This document shows positions 1-8,628 of a stretch of DNA of 36,240 bases, piece after piece (position 1 is the first letter of the stretch; each line of letters opens with the position of its first letter). Source of the stretch: an uncultured Clostridia bacterium (lineage in GTDB: Bacteria > Bacillota > Clostridia > Oscillospirales > Acutalibacteraceae); contig CAMFTS010000002.1 in NCBI GenBank assembly GCA_945988915.1, positions 1 through 36,240 of the forward strand, read 5' to 3'. The notes below the pieces were generated by a model that saw only the letters and a program-made list of their open reading frames with translations, was not told where the DNA came from and searched no databases. The position numbers were made by a program, and so were the translations under genes.

Positions 1-2944
1 TACCGCGTACTCTTGTACGAATACCGTTTTCCTTAAGAACAGCTGCTGTACCGCTCGTTGCTTCAATATTGAAGCCCATATTGTAGAATCTTCTGATAAG
101 CGGAATTGCCTCTTCTTTGTCTTCGTCGGCAAGTGTAACAAGTACAGTACCGTAATTCTGAAGATTCATTCCCGAAGCCGTAAGTGCTTTAAACATTGCA
201 CGGTGAAGCTTGTTATCGTAGCCGATAGCTTCGCCTGTGGATTTCATTTCAGGTGAAAGATATGCGTCAAGGCCCTTAATCTTATTGAATGAGAATACGG
301 GAACCTTTACATAGTGACGCTTCTTTTCCTGCGGATAAAGGTCAAATATACCCTGTTCTTTAAGACTCTTGCCGAGGATAACCTCTGTTGCAATATCAGC
401 AAGCGAATATCCGGTAGCTTTTGAAAGGAACGGAACTGTTCTTGAAGAACGCGGATTTACTTCGATAATATAAACATTGTCTTGAGGGTCAACGATAAAC
501 TGAATGTTGTAAAGACCTATGATACCTATGCCAAGTCCTAATTTTTTAGCATACTGTAAAATGATTCCTTTAACTTTATCAGAAATTGAGAATGTCGGAT
601 AAACGCTGATTGAGTCGCCTGAGTGGACACCTGTTCTTTCAACAAGCTCCATAATGCCCGGTACGAATACATCTCTGCCGTCGCAGATAGCGTCAACTTC
701 AACTTCCTTACCCTGAATGTATTTATCAACAAGAACAGGCTTATCCTCGTCAATTTCAACGGCTGTTTTAAGGTAATGCTTTAAATGCTCATCCTTTGAA
801 ACAATCTGCATTGCTCTGCCGCCGAGAACGAATGACGGGCGTACAAGCACAGGATAACCGATTCTGTTTGCAGCCTTAAGACCGTCTTCAATATTTGTAA
901 CTGCCTGTCCTGTCGGCTGAGGAATATTGAGGTCTTTAAGAATCTTTTCAAAGCTGTCACGGTTTTCCGCTTTTTCAATAGCTTCACAATCTGTACCGAT
1001 TATTTTAACACCTCTGTCCATAAGAGGCTGAGCAAGGTTGATAGCTGTCTGACCGCCGAGAGAAGCGATAACGCCTTCGGGCTGCTCAAAGTCGATGATA
1101 GCCATAACATCTTCAGGTGTCAGCGGTTCAAAATAAAGCTTGTCTGCCGTTGTGTAATCGGTTGAAACCGTTTCGGGATTGTTATTGATGATTATTGCTT
1201 CATATCCTGCGCGTTTGATAGTCTGAACGGAATGAACCGTTGAATAGTCAAATTCTACGCCCTGACCGATACGGATAGGACCTGCGCCGAGAACAACAAT
1301 CTTCTTTTTATCTGTAAGTCTTGATTCGTTTTTACCGGTATATGATGAGTAAAGATAAGCAATATATTTGCCCGTGTGCAGAGTGTCAACCATTCTGAAT
1401 ACAGGTGTAATACCGTTTGCTTTTCTCATATTATAAATTTCTGTTTCTTTTACATTCCAGATACTTGAAATGTATTTGTCTGAAAATCCGAGAATTTTTG
1501 CTTCCTTAAGGACTTCAAGAGAATTAACATTTGCCTTAATTTTTTCTTCCGTATCAACAATTCTCTTGTATGCTTCAAGGAAAAGCTCTGTAATCATTGT
1601 TACCTCATGAAGCTTTTCGATGCTTGTACCGCGGCGGATAAGCTCAAATATTGCATACACATTATCATCTTTAAATTCCTTGACATATTCAAGAAGCTCA
1701 GCGTCTGTGTAGCTGTCAAACTTTGCAAGGTGGAAATGGCAAACGCCTGTTTCAAGAGAACGAACTGATTTCAGCATACACTCTTCAAGAGTTGAGCCTA
1801 TACCCATAACCTCTCCTGTCGCCTTCATCTGTGTACCGAGTGTATTCGGTGCATCGGCAAATTTGTCAAACGGAAAACGCGGGAACTTTGCAACGATATA
1901 ATCAAGACTCGGTTCAATAGCTGCCGTGCCTCCTGCAACAGGAATTTCTTCAAGAGCCATACCCATAGCAATTTTTGCAGTTACTCTTGCAATAGGATAA
2001 CCGCTTGCCTTTGATGCAAGTGCTGATGAGCGTGATACTCTCGGGTTTACTTCGATAAGGAAATATTCGCTTGAATTCGGATTGAGTGCAAACTGAACAT
2101 TGCAGCCGCCCTCAATTTTGAGTTCGCGAATTATCTTAATAGCGCTGTCGTTAAGCATTTTAAGGTCATGTTCATTAAGTGAAAGTATCGGAGCAACAAC
2201 TATTGAGTCGCCCGTATGAACACCGACAGGGTCAATGTTTTCCATACCGCAAATTGTGATAGCGTGATCATTTGAGTCACGCATAACTTCAAATTCAATT
2301 TCTTTATAGCCCTTAACGCTTTTCTCAATAAGCACCTGATGAACGGGTGAAAGCTTAAATGCGTTCATACCGATTTCGACAAGCTCATCTTCGTTGTTAG
2401 CAAAGCCGCCGCCTGTACCGCCGAGGGTAAATGCAGGACGCAAAACAACCGGATAACCGATTTTTTCAGCTGCCTGCTTTGCTTCGTCAAGGCTGTATGT
2501 TATTTGTGACGGAATAACGGGTTCACCGATTGACTCGCACATTTCTTTAAAGAGCTCTCTGTCCTCTGCTCTCTCAATGCTTTCGCTCGATGTACCGAGA
2601 AGTTTAGTACCGCATTCTTTAAGAATACCTTTCTTTTCAAGCTGCATCGCAAGGTTAAGACCTGTCTGACCTCCTATGCCCGGTACGATTGCGTCGGGGC
2701 GTTCATAACGAAGAATTTTTGCAATGTATTCAAGAGTCAACGGTTCCATATATACTTTATCGGCAATGGTTGTATCTGTCATAATTGTTGCCGGATTCGA
2801 GTTGCAAAGAATTACCTCATATCCTTCTTCTTTAAGTGCAAGACAGGCCTGAGTACCTGCATAGTCAAACTCAGCAGCCTGACCGATAACTATTGGGCCT
2901 GATCCGATAATCAATACTTTCTTAACATCTGTTCTTTTAGCCAT
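1..2944 (-). CDS. carB: Carbamoyl-phosphate synthase large subunit, 3' end cut by window edge
   Basis: The large subunit makes carbamoyl phosphate from bicarbonate, two ATP and ammonia channelled from the small subunit CarA; the product feeds both arginine and pyrimidine synthesis. The frame is open from an ATG at 2944 to base 2, giving 981 visible codons of a usual total near 1070. The N-terminus carries the typical GSGPIVIGQAAEFDYAG stretch, followed by the first ATP-grasp half (IEVNPRVSRSSALASKA), and the repeated second half starts with GAGPIRIGQGVEFDYS and includes IEVNPRSSRTVPFLSKA. The last visible part (YGTVLVTLADEDKEEA onward) begins the C-terminal MGS-like allosteric domain, so roughly 90 residues are missing beyond the window. 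TTGGAGGAAAG precedes the ATG, 21 bases after pyrC ends, so the two genes are cotranscribed. No carA lies between pyrC and carB. The identity is certain; only the 3' end is unseen. Confidence 0.97.
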   Translation of the reverse strand, partial: MAKRTDVKKVLIIGSGPIVIGQAAEFDYAGTQACLALKEEGYEVILCNSNPATIMTDTTIADKVYMEPLTLEYIAKILRYERPDAIVPGIGGQTGLNLAMQLEKKGILKECGTKLLGTSSESIERAEDRELFKEMCESIGEPVIPSQITYSLDEAKQAAEKIGYPVVLRPAFTLGGTGGGFANNEDELVEIGMNAFKLSPVHQVLIEKSVKGYKEIEFEVMRDSNDHAITICGMENIDPVGVHTGDSIVVAPILSLNEHDLKMLNDSAIKIIRELKIEGGCNVQFALNPNSSEYFLIEVNPRVSRSSALASKASGYPIARVTAKIAMGMALEEIPVAGGTAAIEPSLDYIVAKFPRFPFDKFADAPNTLGTQMKATGEVMGIGSTLEECMLKSVRSLETGVCHFHLAKFDSYTDAELLEYVKEFKDDNVYAIFELIRRGTSIEKLHEVTMITELFLEAYKRIVDTEEKIKANVNSLEVLKEAKILGFSDKYISSIWNVKETEIYNMRKANGITPVFRMVDTLHTGKYIAYLYSSYTGKNESRLTDKKKIVVLGAGPIRIGQGVEFDYSTVHSVQTIKRAGYEAIIINNNPETVSTDYTTADKLYFEPLTPEDVMAIIDFEQPEGVIASLGGQTAINLAQPLMDRGVKIIGTDCEAIEKAENRDSFEKILKDLNIPQPTGQAVTNIEDGLKAANRIGYPVLVRPSFVLGGRAMQIVSKDEHLKHYLKTAVEIDEDKPVLVDKYIQGKEVEVDAICDGRDVFVPGIMELVERTGVHSGDSISVYPTFSISDKVKGIILQYAKKLGLGIGIIGLYNIQFIVDPQDNVYIIEVNPRSSRTVPFLSKATGYSLADIATEVILGKSLKEQGIFDLYPQEKKRHYVKVPVFSFNKIKGLDAYLSPEMKSTGEAIGYDNKLHRAMFKALTASGMNLQNYGTVLVTLADEDKEEAIPLIRRFYNMGFNIEATSGTAAVLKENGIRTRVRG

Positions 2945-2965
2945 TATTCTTTCCTCCAATATATA

Positions 2966-4171
2966 TTAAAGATATTTATAAACTGTTTTTCCGCCGCAAA
3001 CCGTCAGTAAGCATTTTCCGTAAACCTCTGTATTTTCAAACGGCGTCGCTTTACCCTGTGACAAAAATTCTTCAGCTTTTATTACTGTTTTTTCATCAAG
3101 TGACCATACTGTGTAATCGTCATTAAGCGGCATATTAAATCTCTTTCGCGGATTTACCGCAAAAAGTTCTATTGCTTTTTCAAGTGTTATTATATTTTTC
3201 TTTACAAGGTGTGTATATACAAGTTGGAATGCCGACTCTATTCCGACTATTCCGAATGCACTTTTTTCAAGTCCTTTTGCTTTTTCTTCGGCGCTGTGCG
3301 GAGCGTGATCGGTTGCTATCATATCAACAGTACCGTCTTTTATTCCTTCTATAAGAGCTTGTCTGTCCTCTTTTGAACGAATAGGCGGATTCATTTTAAA
3401 TCTGCCGTCCTCCTGTAAATCCTCATCGGTCAGAATAAGATAATGCGGAGCTGTTTCACAGCTTACATTTACTCCCTCTGCCTTTGCTTTTCTGATAAGC
3501 TCTACACTCTCTTTGCATGAGATATGGCATATATGATAAGCACAGCCTGTTTCCTTTGCTAATCTGAGGTCGCGTTCGATAGGTTTCCATTCGCTTTCGG
3601 AGCAAATACCTCTGTGCCCGTGCTCTTTTGCATATGCGCCGTCGTGAATGTAACCGCCGTAGAGTAATGAATTGTCTTCACAATGAGCAACAATCATTTT
3701 TCCCAAAGCTTTTGCACGAAGCATAGCTTCACGCATCATATCTTCACTCTGCACGCCCTTACCGTCATCGGAAAAAGCAATAACGCTTTTTGCCATACCT
3801 TCCAAATCGGAGATTTTTTCGCCCGATTGACCTACGGTAATTGCACCGTAAGGCAAAACATTGATTACCGCATCATCTTTGATTATGTCAAGCTGTTCTT
3901 TCAAGTGTTCAACGCTGTCGGGAACAGGATTCAGATTAGGCATTGTGCATACTGCTGTGTAGCCGCCGTGGGCAGCAGCCATACTGCCTGATTTTATTGT
4001 TTCTTTATAAGAAAAACCCGGCTGACGAAAATGCACATGCACATCGCAAAAGCCGGGAAAAACAATATATTCCGAAAAATCAGAAACGGGTAACTGCTCC
4101 GTGTTAACACAGGGTGAAAATGACGGATAAGCTTCTGTTTTGAAGATTGTCAACTTGCTTTTTTCTGCCAC
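2966..4171 (-). CDS. pyrC: Dihydroorotase
   Basis: Catalyses reversible cyclisation of carbamoyl-aspartate to dihydroorotate, the third step of pyrimidine synthesis. The 401-residue protein shows the amidohydrolase metal sites: DVHVHFRQPG (His45, His47), AFSDDGKGVQ (Asp135/Asp136), AHCED (His163), CHIS (His216), and TDHAPH (Asp288, His289). The FSDDGKG motif is that of class I bacterial dihydroorotases, which use an Asp rather than a carbamylated Lys between the metals (family knowledge). The N-terminal region before the HxH motif is only about 40 residues, shorter than the usual 50-60, so the small beta-sandwich is abbreviated. The start is GTG with GGAG eight bases upstream; an in-frame TGA lies a few codons further upstream and no ATG intervenes, so the short N-terminus is not a start-calling error. 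It is first in a pyrC-carB unit and sits behind a leader with a terminator hairpin. Confidence 0.96.
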   Translation of the reverse strand: MAEKSKLTIFKTEAYPSFSPCVNTEQLPVSDFSEYIVFPGFCDVHVHFRQPGFSYKETIKSGSMAAAHGGYTAVCTMPNLNPVPDSVEHLKEQLDIIKDDAVINVLPYGAITVGQSGEKISDLEGMAKSVIAFSDDGKGVQSEDMMREAMLRAKALGKMIVAHCEDNSLLYGGYIHDGAYAKEHGHRGICSESEWKPIERDLRLAKETGCAYHICHISCKESVELIRKAKAEGVNVSCETAPHYLILTDEDLQEDGRFKMNPPIRSKEDRQALIEGIKDGTVDMIATDHAPHSAEEKAKGLEKSAFGIVGIESAFQLVYTHLVKKNIITLEKAIELFAVNPRKRFNMPLNDDYTVWSLDEKTVIKAEEFLSQGKATPFENTEVYGKCLLTVCGGKTVYKYL

Positions 4172-4184
4172 TTTACTCGCTCCT

Positions 4185-4307
4185 TTAAAAAATAAGTCTT
4201 GTTGAAATCAACAAGACTTTACAGCAAACTAACAGCATGGTACATGAACCACACTTTATATTACATTCTACCTTGTCGATATCACAGTATCGCCTTAAAG
4301 ATTTCAT
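4185..4307 (-). CDS. Possible 40-residue cysteine-rich leader peptide of pyrC-carB
   Basis: An ATG at 4307 opens a 40-codon frame that runs through the terminator hairpin and stops with TAA at 4187-4185, fused to the pyrC ribosome site (TAAAGGAG). The translation starts MKSLRRYCDI and carries cysteines at 8, 15, 19, 22, 28 and 29, a pair of Arg codons (AGG CGA) at 5-6, and a hydrophobic C-terminal third. There is no Shine-Dalgarno sequence: the ATG sits about eight bases after the -10 box, so it would be at or next to the transcription start (leaderless). A frame of this length can arise by chance in such DNA. It may be a regulatory leader peptide or nothing; no known family is recognised. 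Confidence 0.25.
   Translation of the reverse strand: MKSLRRYCDIDKVECNIKCGSCTMLLVCCKVLLISTRLIF
4194..4219 (-). terminator. Intrinsic terminator hairpin just ahead of pyrC (attenuator)
   Basis: On the minus strand AAGTCTTGTTG pairs perfectly with CAACAAGACTT around a four-base loop (11 bp) and is followed by ATTTTTTAAAGGAG. The U-run merges directly into the pyrC Shine-Dalgarno sequence, and a promoter lies about 100 bases upstream with only the short leader between. This placement is typical of transcription attenuation rather than of ending the upstream argF transcript. Seen in sequence; regulation is inferred. Confidence 0.8.
4207..4292 (-). promoter_or_regulatory. Candidate antiterminator / anti-antiterminator region of the pyrC leader
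   Basis: In the leader RNA, AUCGACAAG (4272-4280) can pair with CUUGUUGAU (4207-4215) over 9 bp including one G-U. That pairing would occupy the left arm and loop of the terminator hairpin and so antagonise it. The upstream segment CGATA-CTGTGA-TATCG (4277-4292) forms a competing hairpin that uses part of the antiterminator strand. Three mutually exclusive structures are the layout of a classic attenuator. I do not recognise a PyrR-binding consensus here, so the effector is unknown. The pairing was found by eye and not energy-scored. Confidence 0.45.
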
Positions 4308-4314
4308 TTTAAAT

Positions 4315-4343
4315 ATTTTATCACAGCGCGCATACCTTGTCAA
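4315..4343 (-). promoter_or_regulatory. Sigma-A promoter of pyrC-carB
   Basis: On the minus strand TTGACA (4338-4343), a 17-base spacer and TAAAAT (4315-4320) form a near-consensus sigma-A promoter in the gap after argF. It shows that pyrC-carB has its own start point although it follows the arg operon in the same orientation. Predicted start is near 4307-4308. Confidence 0.85.
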
Positions 4344-4366
4344 CAAAGAAATAAAAAATTCGGGAT

Positions 4367-5353
4367 TTATTTAAGTGTTGCCGCCATAACAGCTTTAATT
4401 GTATGCATACGGTTTTCAGCCTCATCAAATACTATTGACTGTTCGCTTTCGAACACCTCATCTGTAACCTCCATACAAGTAAGTCCGAATTTATCGTAAA
4501 TTTCCTTACCAACCGTTGTTTTAAGGTCGTGGAAAGCCGGTAAGCAGTGCATAAAGCGACACTGTGCACCTGCATTTTCCATAAGCTGTCTGTTAACCTG
4601 ATATTTCATAAGGTCGTTTATTCGCTCTTCCCAAACCTCATCGGGTTCGCCCATTGAAACCCATACATCTGTATAAATAACATCAGCGCCTTTTGTTGCC
4701 GATATCGGATCTTCAATAAATTCAAGAACAGCACCTGTATCTTTCGCGATATTCTGACATTCTTCAATAAGCTTTTCATCGGGGAAATACTTTTTGGGTG
4801 CGCAAGCTACGAAATGCATACCCATTTTTGCACAACCGACCATAAGAGAATTGCCCATATTGTATCTTGCATCGCCCATATATACGAACTTAATGCCCTC
4901 AAGATGACCGAAATGCTCTTTAACGGTAAGGAAATCCGCTAAAATCTGAGTGGGATGAAATTCATTTGTAAGGCCGTTCCACACAGGTACGCCTGCATAT
5001 TCAGCTAATTCTTCAACTATTTCCTGACCGAATCCGCGGTATTCAATGCCGTCAAACATTCTGCCTAAAACTCTTGCTGTGTCGGGAATACTCTCCTTTT
5101 TTCCTATCTGTGAGCCTTTCGGGTCAAGATATACGGGATGCATACCGAGATCAGCAGCGGCAACCTCAAATGCGCAACGGGTTCTTGTGCTTGTTTTTTC
5201 AAAAATCAATGCAACATTTTTGCCCTCGCACATTCTGTGTGCCGTGCCCTGTTTTTTCTTCTGCTTCAAATCAGCCGCAAGATCAATTAAATAACCGATT
5301 TCTTCGGGTGTATAATCAAGTAGTTTTAAGAAATTTCTGCCTTTTAAATTCAT
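4367..5353 (-). CDS. argF: Ornithine carbamoyltransferase
   Basis: Transfers the carbamoyl group from carbamoyl phosphate to ornithine, giving citrulline; cytosolic, normally a trimer. The 328-residue protein has the carbamoyl-phosphate loop STRTR at 55-59, HPTQ at 133-136, the ornithine-side SMG at 233-235 and the HCLP signature at 269-272, all at usual positions and spacing. Start is ATG with AGAGGAGA seven bases upstream, 12 bases after argD. As the last gene of argC-J-B-D-F it is assigned the anabolic role; the sequence resembles the ArgI/ArcB branch of the family, but there is no arcA or arcC nearby to suggest arginine catabolism. No clear terminator follows it, and the next promoter (pyrC) lies in the downstream gap. 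Confidence 0.97.
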   Translation of the reverse strand: MNLKGRNFLKLLDYTPEEIGYLIDLAADLKQKKKQGTAHRMCEGKNVALIFEKTSTRTRCAFEVAAADLGMHPVYLDPKGSQIGKKESIPDTARVLGRMFDGIEYRGFGQEIVEELAEYAGVPVWNGLTNEFHPTQILADFLTVKEHFGHLEGIKFVYMGDARYNMGNSLMVGCAKMGMHFVACAPKKYFPDEKLIEECQNIAKDTGAVLEFIEDPISATKGADVIYTDVWVSMGEPDEVWEERINDLMKYQVNRQLMENAGAQCRFMHCLPAFHDLKTTVGKEIYDKFGLTCMEVTDEVFESEQSIVFDEAENRMHTIKAVMAATLK

Positions 5354-5365
5354 TTTTTTCTCCTC

Positions 5366-6526
5366 TTATTTCAAAGCCTGTTTGATTATCTCAATAGCCT
5401 TTTTCAAATCACTTTCGGGAATGTTAAGCGCAGGCAACAGACGGACTTTATCCTTTGCCGTAAGACAAAGAACACCGTTTTCAATACAAGCCTTAACGAT
5501 TTCGCCTGCGGGTTTTACGGTCTTGATGCCCACCATTAATCCCATACCGCTGACGCTTTCAACACCTTCAGCGTTTTTGAATTCATTAAATATGTATTCG
5601 CTTTTGGCATTAACTTCAGACAATAGAGCATCATCAATTCTTTCTAAAATGCTCAATGCGGCCGCACAGCTTACGGGATTTCCGCCGAATGTTGAGCCGT
5701 GGTCACCGAAGCCGAGAACATTCTCAACCTTTTCCGAAAGCAAGGTTGCTCCGAGCGGTAAACCGCCTGCGAGTCCCTTTGCAGTTGTAACGACATCGGG
5801 CTGAATATCATAGTTCATATAAGCGTAAAGCTTACCTGTTCTGCCGTTGCCCGTCTGAACTTCATCAATAATTAAAACAATATCATTTTCTTTTGTGTAT
5901 TCGTAAACGGCTTTTATAAATTCTGCATTAAGCGGGACAACACCGCCCTCGCCCTGAATACATTCAAGCATTATTCCTGCCGTCTTATTCTCTTCGCATA
6001 CAGCCTTTAATTCTTCAAAATTATTTGCTTCTGCGTGAACAAACCCCGGAGTTAAAGGCGTGAATAATTCGTGATAATGCTCTTGTCCTGTTGCCGCCAA
6101 GGTTGTCAATGTTCTTCCGTGAAAGCTGTTCTTAAGAGTTACTATTATTGAATATTCCTTACCCTTTTTGTCCTGTGCATATTTTCTTGCAATCTTTATG
6201 GCACATTCATTTGATTCCGTGCCTGAATTTGAAAAGAAAACTTTTTTCATTCCTGTTTTCTCACAAAGCATTTTTGCAAGCAAAGCGCAAGGTTGTGTGT
6301 AATAAAGGTTTGACATATGCTGAACCTTTGAAATCTGCTCTGTTACTGCCTTTTGCCAAATTTCGTCGCAGATGCCGAATGAAGTTACGCCTATGCCCGA
6401 ACCCATATCAATATATTCTTTGCCGTTAATATCTTTAACAACTGAGCCTTTGCCCGAAACAATTTCAACGGGAAAGCGATTGTATGTATTTGCAACATAC
6501 TGTTTATCTGTTTGCTGTATGCTCAT
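5366..6526 (-). CDS. argD: Acetylornithine aminotransferase
   Basis: PLP enzyme converting N-acetylglutamate semialdehyde to N-acetylornithine with glutamate as amino donor. The 386-residue protein has the class III aminotransferase marks: SNSGTES at 99-105 (phosphate binding), SFHGRT at 134-139, the PLP-contacting DEVQTG at 221-226 and the Schiff-base lysine K250 in TTAKGLAGG. Start is ATG overlapping the argB stop as ATGA, so translation is probably coupled. Family members may also act on succinyl-diaminopimelate or ornithine, but the position inside argC-J-B-D-F makes the arginine role the natural one. Confidence 0.96.
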   Translation of the reverse strand: MSIQQTDKQYVANTYNRFPVEIVSGKGSVVKDINGKEYIDMGSGIGVTSFGICDEIWQKAVTEQISKVQHMSNLYYTQPCALLAKMLCEKTGMKKVFFSNSGTESNECAIKIARKYAQDKKGKEYSIIVTLKNSFHGRTLTTLAATGQEHYHELFTPLTPGFVHAEANNFEELKAVCEENKTAGIMLECIQGEGGVVPLNAEFIKAVYEYTKENDIVLIIDEVQTGNGRTGKLYAYMNYDIQPDVVTTAKGLAGGLPLGATLLSEKVENVLGFGDHGSTFGGNPVSCAAALSILERIDDALLSEVNAKSEYIFNEFKNAEGVESVSGMGLMVGIKTVKPAGEIVKACIENGVLCLTAKDKVRLLPALNIPESDLKKAIEIIKQALK

Positions 6527-7392
6527 TTCTTAACTCCTGTAACCATAGTACCGGCACCCTCATCGGTAAGCAATTCCATCAGAATTGAATGAGGTACCGT
6601 ACCGTCCATAATGATAACATTTTTGACTCCGTTGTTGATTGCTTCTATACAGCAGTCAACCTTAGGTATCATGCCGCCCGAAATTATACCTTCATCATAA
6701 AGCCTTTCAGCTTCGTTGATAGTGATTTCGGGAATAAGAGAATCCGGATCGTCCTTATCACGAAGAATGCCTGCAATATCGGTCATCATAATAAGTCTTT
6801 CAGCTCCGAGTGCACCTGCAACCTGTGCTGCCGCAGTGTCACCGTTTATATTGTATGTGTTTCCCTGCTTGTCACAACCGACTGTTGAGATTACCGGGAT
6901 ATATCCGTTTTCAAGCAAGTCTTCAACCGGCTTAATGTGAATTTTTGTGATTTCACCAACGAATCCAAGTCTTTCATCTTTTATTCTTGCTTCAATAAGT
7001 CTGCCGTCCATTCCTGACAGACCGATAGCCTTGCCGCCTTTCATTTCAAGCAAGTTGACAAGGGTTTTATTAACCTTTCCGGCAAGCACCATCTGAACAA
7101 TATCAACGGTCTCTTTGTCAGTTACCCTCAGACCGTCAACAAACTCTGCTTTCTTGCCGAGCCTTCCCATTAAATCATTGATTTCGGGTCCTCCGCCGTG
7201 AACAAGCACTACTTTTACCCCGATAAGCCACAACAGAACTATATCTTCCATAACCTGCTGTTTCAGAGTTTCGTTAATCATTGCGTTTCCGCCGTATTTA
7301 ATTACCACGGTTTTACCCGTATATCGTTTTATATAAGGAAGTGCCTGAGTTAAAACCTCGGCGCGCTCCATATTTGAAAATCCATTCTTCAT
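6523..7392 (-). CDS. argB: Acetylglutamate kinase
   Basis: Phosphorylates N-acetylglutamate, the second step of arginine synthesis. Amino-acid kinase fold with VVIKYGGNAM (K32) and the glycine-rich HGGGPEIN at 65-72; GISGGMIPKVDCC near the C-terminus is also typical. I start it at the ATG at 7392 (289 residues) because GGAGAG lies six bases upstream; a TTG at 7404 would give four more residues but has no ribosome site and touches the argJ stop. About 25 residues precede the kinase core. Such an N-terminal helix is found in arginine-inhibited hexameric acetylglutamate kinases (family knowledge), so feedback inhibition by arginine is plausible. Confidence 0.96.
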   Translation of the reverse strand: MKNGFSNMERAEVLTQALPYIKRYTGKTVVIKYGGNAMINETLKQQVMEDIVLLWLIGVKVVLVHGGGPEINDLMGRLGKKAEFVDGLRVTDKETVDIVQMVLAGKVNKTLVNLLEMKGGKAIGLSGMDGRLIEARIKDERLGFVGEITKIHIKPVEDLLENGYIPVISTVGCDKQGNTYNINGDTAAAQVAGALGAERLIMMTDIAGILRDKDDPDSLIPEITINEAERLYDEGIISGGMIPKVDCCIEAINNGVKNVIIMDGTVPHSILMELLTDEGAGTMVTGVKK

Positions 7393-7404
7393 AATTCTCT
7401 CCAA

Positions 7405-8619
7405 TCAGGTACGGTAGTCACCGTTGATTTTTACATATTCGTATGTTAAATCACAGCCCCAAGCAGTTGAACAGGCGTCACCGTCTTTTAAATCTATAAG
7501 AATTTCAATTTCTTTTTCAAGCAAGATTTCTTTTGCTTTGTCTTCTGAAAATTCAATTCCCGCACCGTTTATACATACGCATATTTCACCTTTATTACTT
7601 TTGAATGAAACATCGATTTTGTTAACATCGACATCCGCACCGCTGTAACCGATTGCACAGAGCACTCTGCCCCAATTTGCGTCGGCACCGAACATTGCGG
7701 CTTTTAAAAGTGATGAACAAATAACGCTCTTTGCTACCGTTTTTGCAGTAAGAATATCCTTTGCTCCGCTTACTTTACATTCGAGCAATTTTGTCGCTCC
7801 CTCGCCGTCGCCTGCAATCATTCTGCAAAGCGAAACGGTGACTGTATTAAGAGCTTTCATAAATTCATTAAAATCTTCGCCGTCTTCGGTTATTTCTTTG
7901 TTTCCTGCCATTCCGTTTGCAAGAACAGTTACCATATCATTTGTTGATGTATCGCCGTCAACGCTAACCATATTAAATGTATTTTTAATATCCGAAGAAA
8001 GCGCTTTTTGAAGCATTTCCTGAGAAATCGCCGCATCTGTTGTAATAAATACAAGCATTGTAGCCATATTCGGATGAATCATACCGCTGCCTTTTGCAAT
8101 GCCGCCGATTTTACAGATTTTGCCTCCGACTGTAAATTCAACTGCAATATCTTTTTTCACGGTATCAGTAGTCATAATGCCTTCTGCCGCAGCATCACTT
8201 CCGTTAGCCGAGAGATTTTTTACAAGCTCGGGAATACCGTTTGCGATAGGTTCAATATTAAGAGGCTGACCGATTACACCTGTTGAAGCCACCACAATGT
8301 CACTTGGCGCAACAGAAAGCGCATCTGCACAAAGCTCGCTCATTTTTTCTGCAATTTCAATGCCGTCTGCATTGCAGGTGTTTGCGTTACCGCTGTTGCA
8401 TATAACAGCCTGCGCCTTACCGTTTGCAATGTGATTCTTTGTCACGATAAGCGGTGCGCCTTTCACAAGATTTGTTGTATATACAGCGCAAGCAGTTGCA
8501 AGTGTTTCACTTACAATCAGTGACAAGTCCTTTTTTGATTTGTTGTTTCTTATTCCGCAGTGAACGCCTGTTGCTTTGAAGCCCTTTGCCGCGCACACTC
8601 CGCCTTTAATAATTTTCAT
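7405..8619 (-). CDS. argJ: Glutamate N-acetyltransferase / N-acetylornithine transacetylase (ArgJ)
   Basis: Recycles the acetyl group from N-acetylornithine to glutamate, and in bifunctional forms also acetylates glutamate from acetyl-CoA, so no separate argE or argA is needed in the cycle. The 404-residue precursor contains KGSGMIHPNMATML at 177-189, where self-cleavage before Thr187 gives alpha and beta chains with Thr187 as nucleophile (family knowledge). STGVIG at 112-117 supplies the oxyanion region. The protein ends WGCDLTYEYVKINGDYRT, typical of the family. ATG start with AGGAGA upstream, 9 bases after argC. Mono- versus bifunctionality cannot be read from sequence; no argA or argE is seen in this window. 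Confidence 0.96.
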   Translation of the reverse strand: MKIIKGGVCAAKGFKATGVHCGIRNNKSKKDLSLIVSETLATACAVYTTNLVKGAPLIVTKNHIANGKAQAVICNSGNANTCNADGIEIAEKMSELCADALSVAPSDIVVASTGVIGQPLNIEPIANGIPELVKNLSANGSDAAAEGIMTTDTVKKDIAVEFTVGGKICKIGGIAKGSGMIHPNMATMLVFITTDAAISQEMLQKALSSDIKNTFNMVSVDGDTSTNDMVTVLANGMAGNKEITEDGEDFNEFMKALNTVTVSLCRMIAGDGEGATKLLECKVSGAKDILTAKTVAKSVICSSLLKAAMFGADANWGRVLCAIGYSGADVDVNKIDVSFKSNKGEICVCINGAGIEFSEDKAKEILLEKEIEILIDLKDGDACSTAWGCDLTYEYVKINGDYRT

Positions 8620-8628
8620 AATATTCTC

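Noticed and set aside
538-987. Two short minus-strand frames inside carB
   Set aside because: They lie in another frame of an intact, well-conserved carB and have no ribosome site or family resemblance.
4172-4366. PyrR-binding loop, T-box or riboswitch in the pyrC leader
   Set aside because: I looked for the known conserved sequences and did not recognise any; only generic competing hairpins are visible.
7393-7404. TTG start for argB at 7404
   Set aside because: No ribosome site in front of it and it abuts the argJ stop; the ATG at 7392 has GGAGAG at proper distance.
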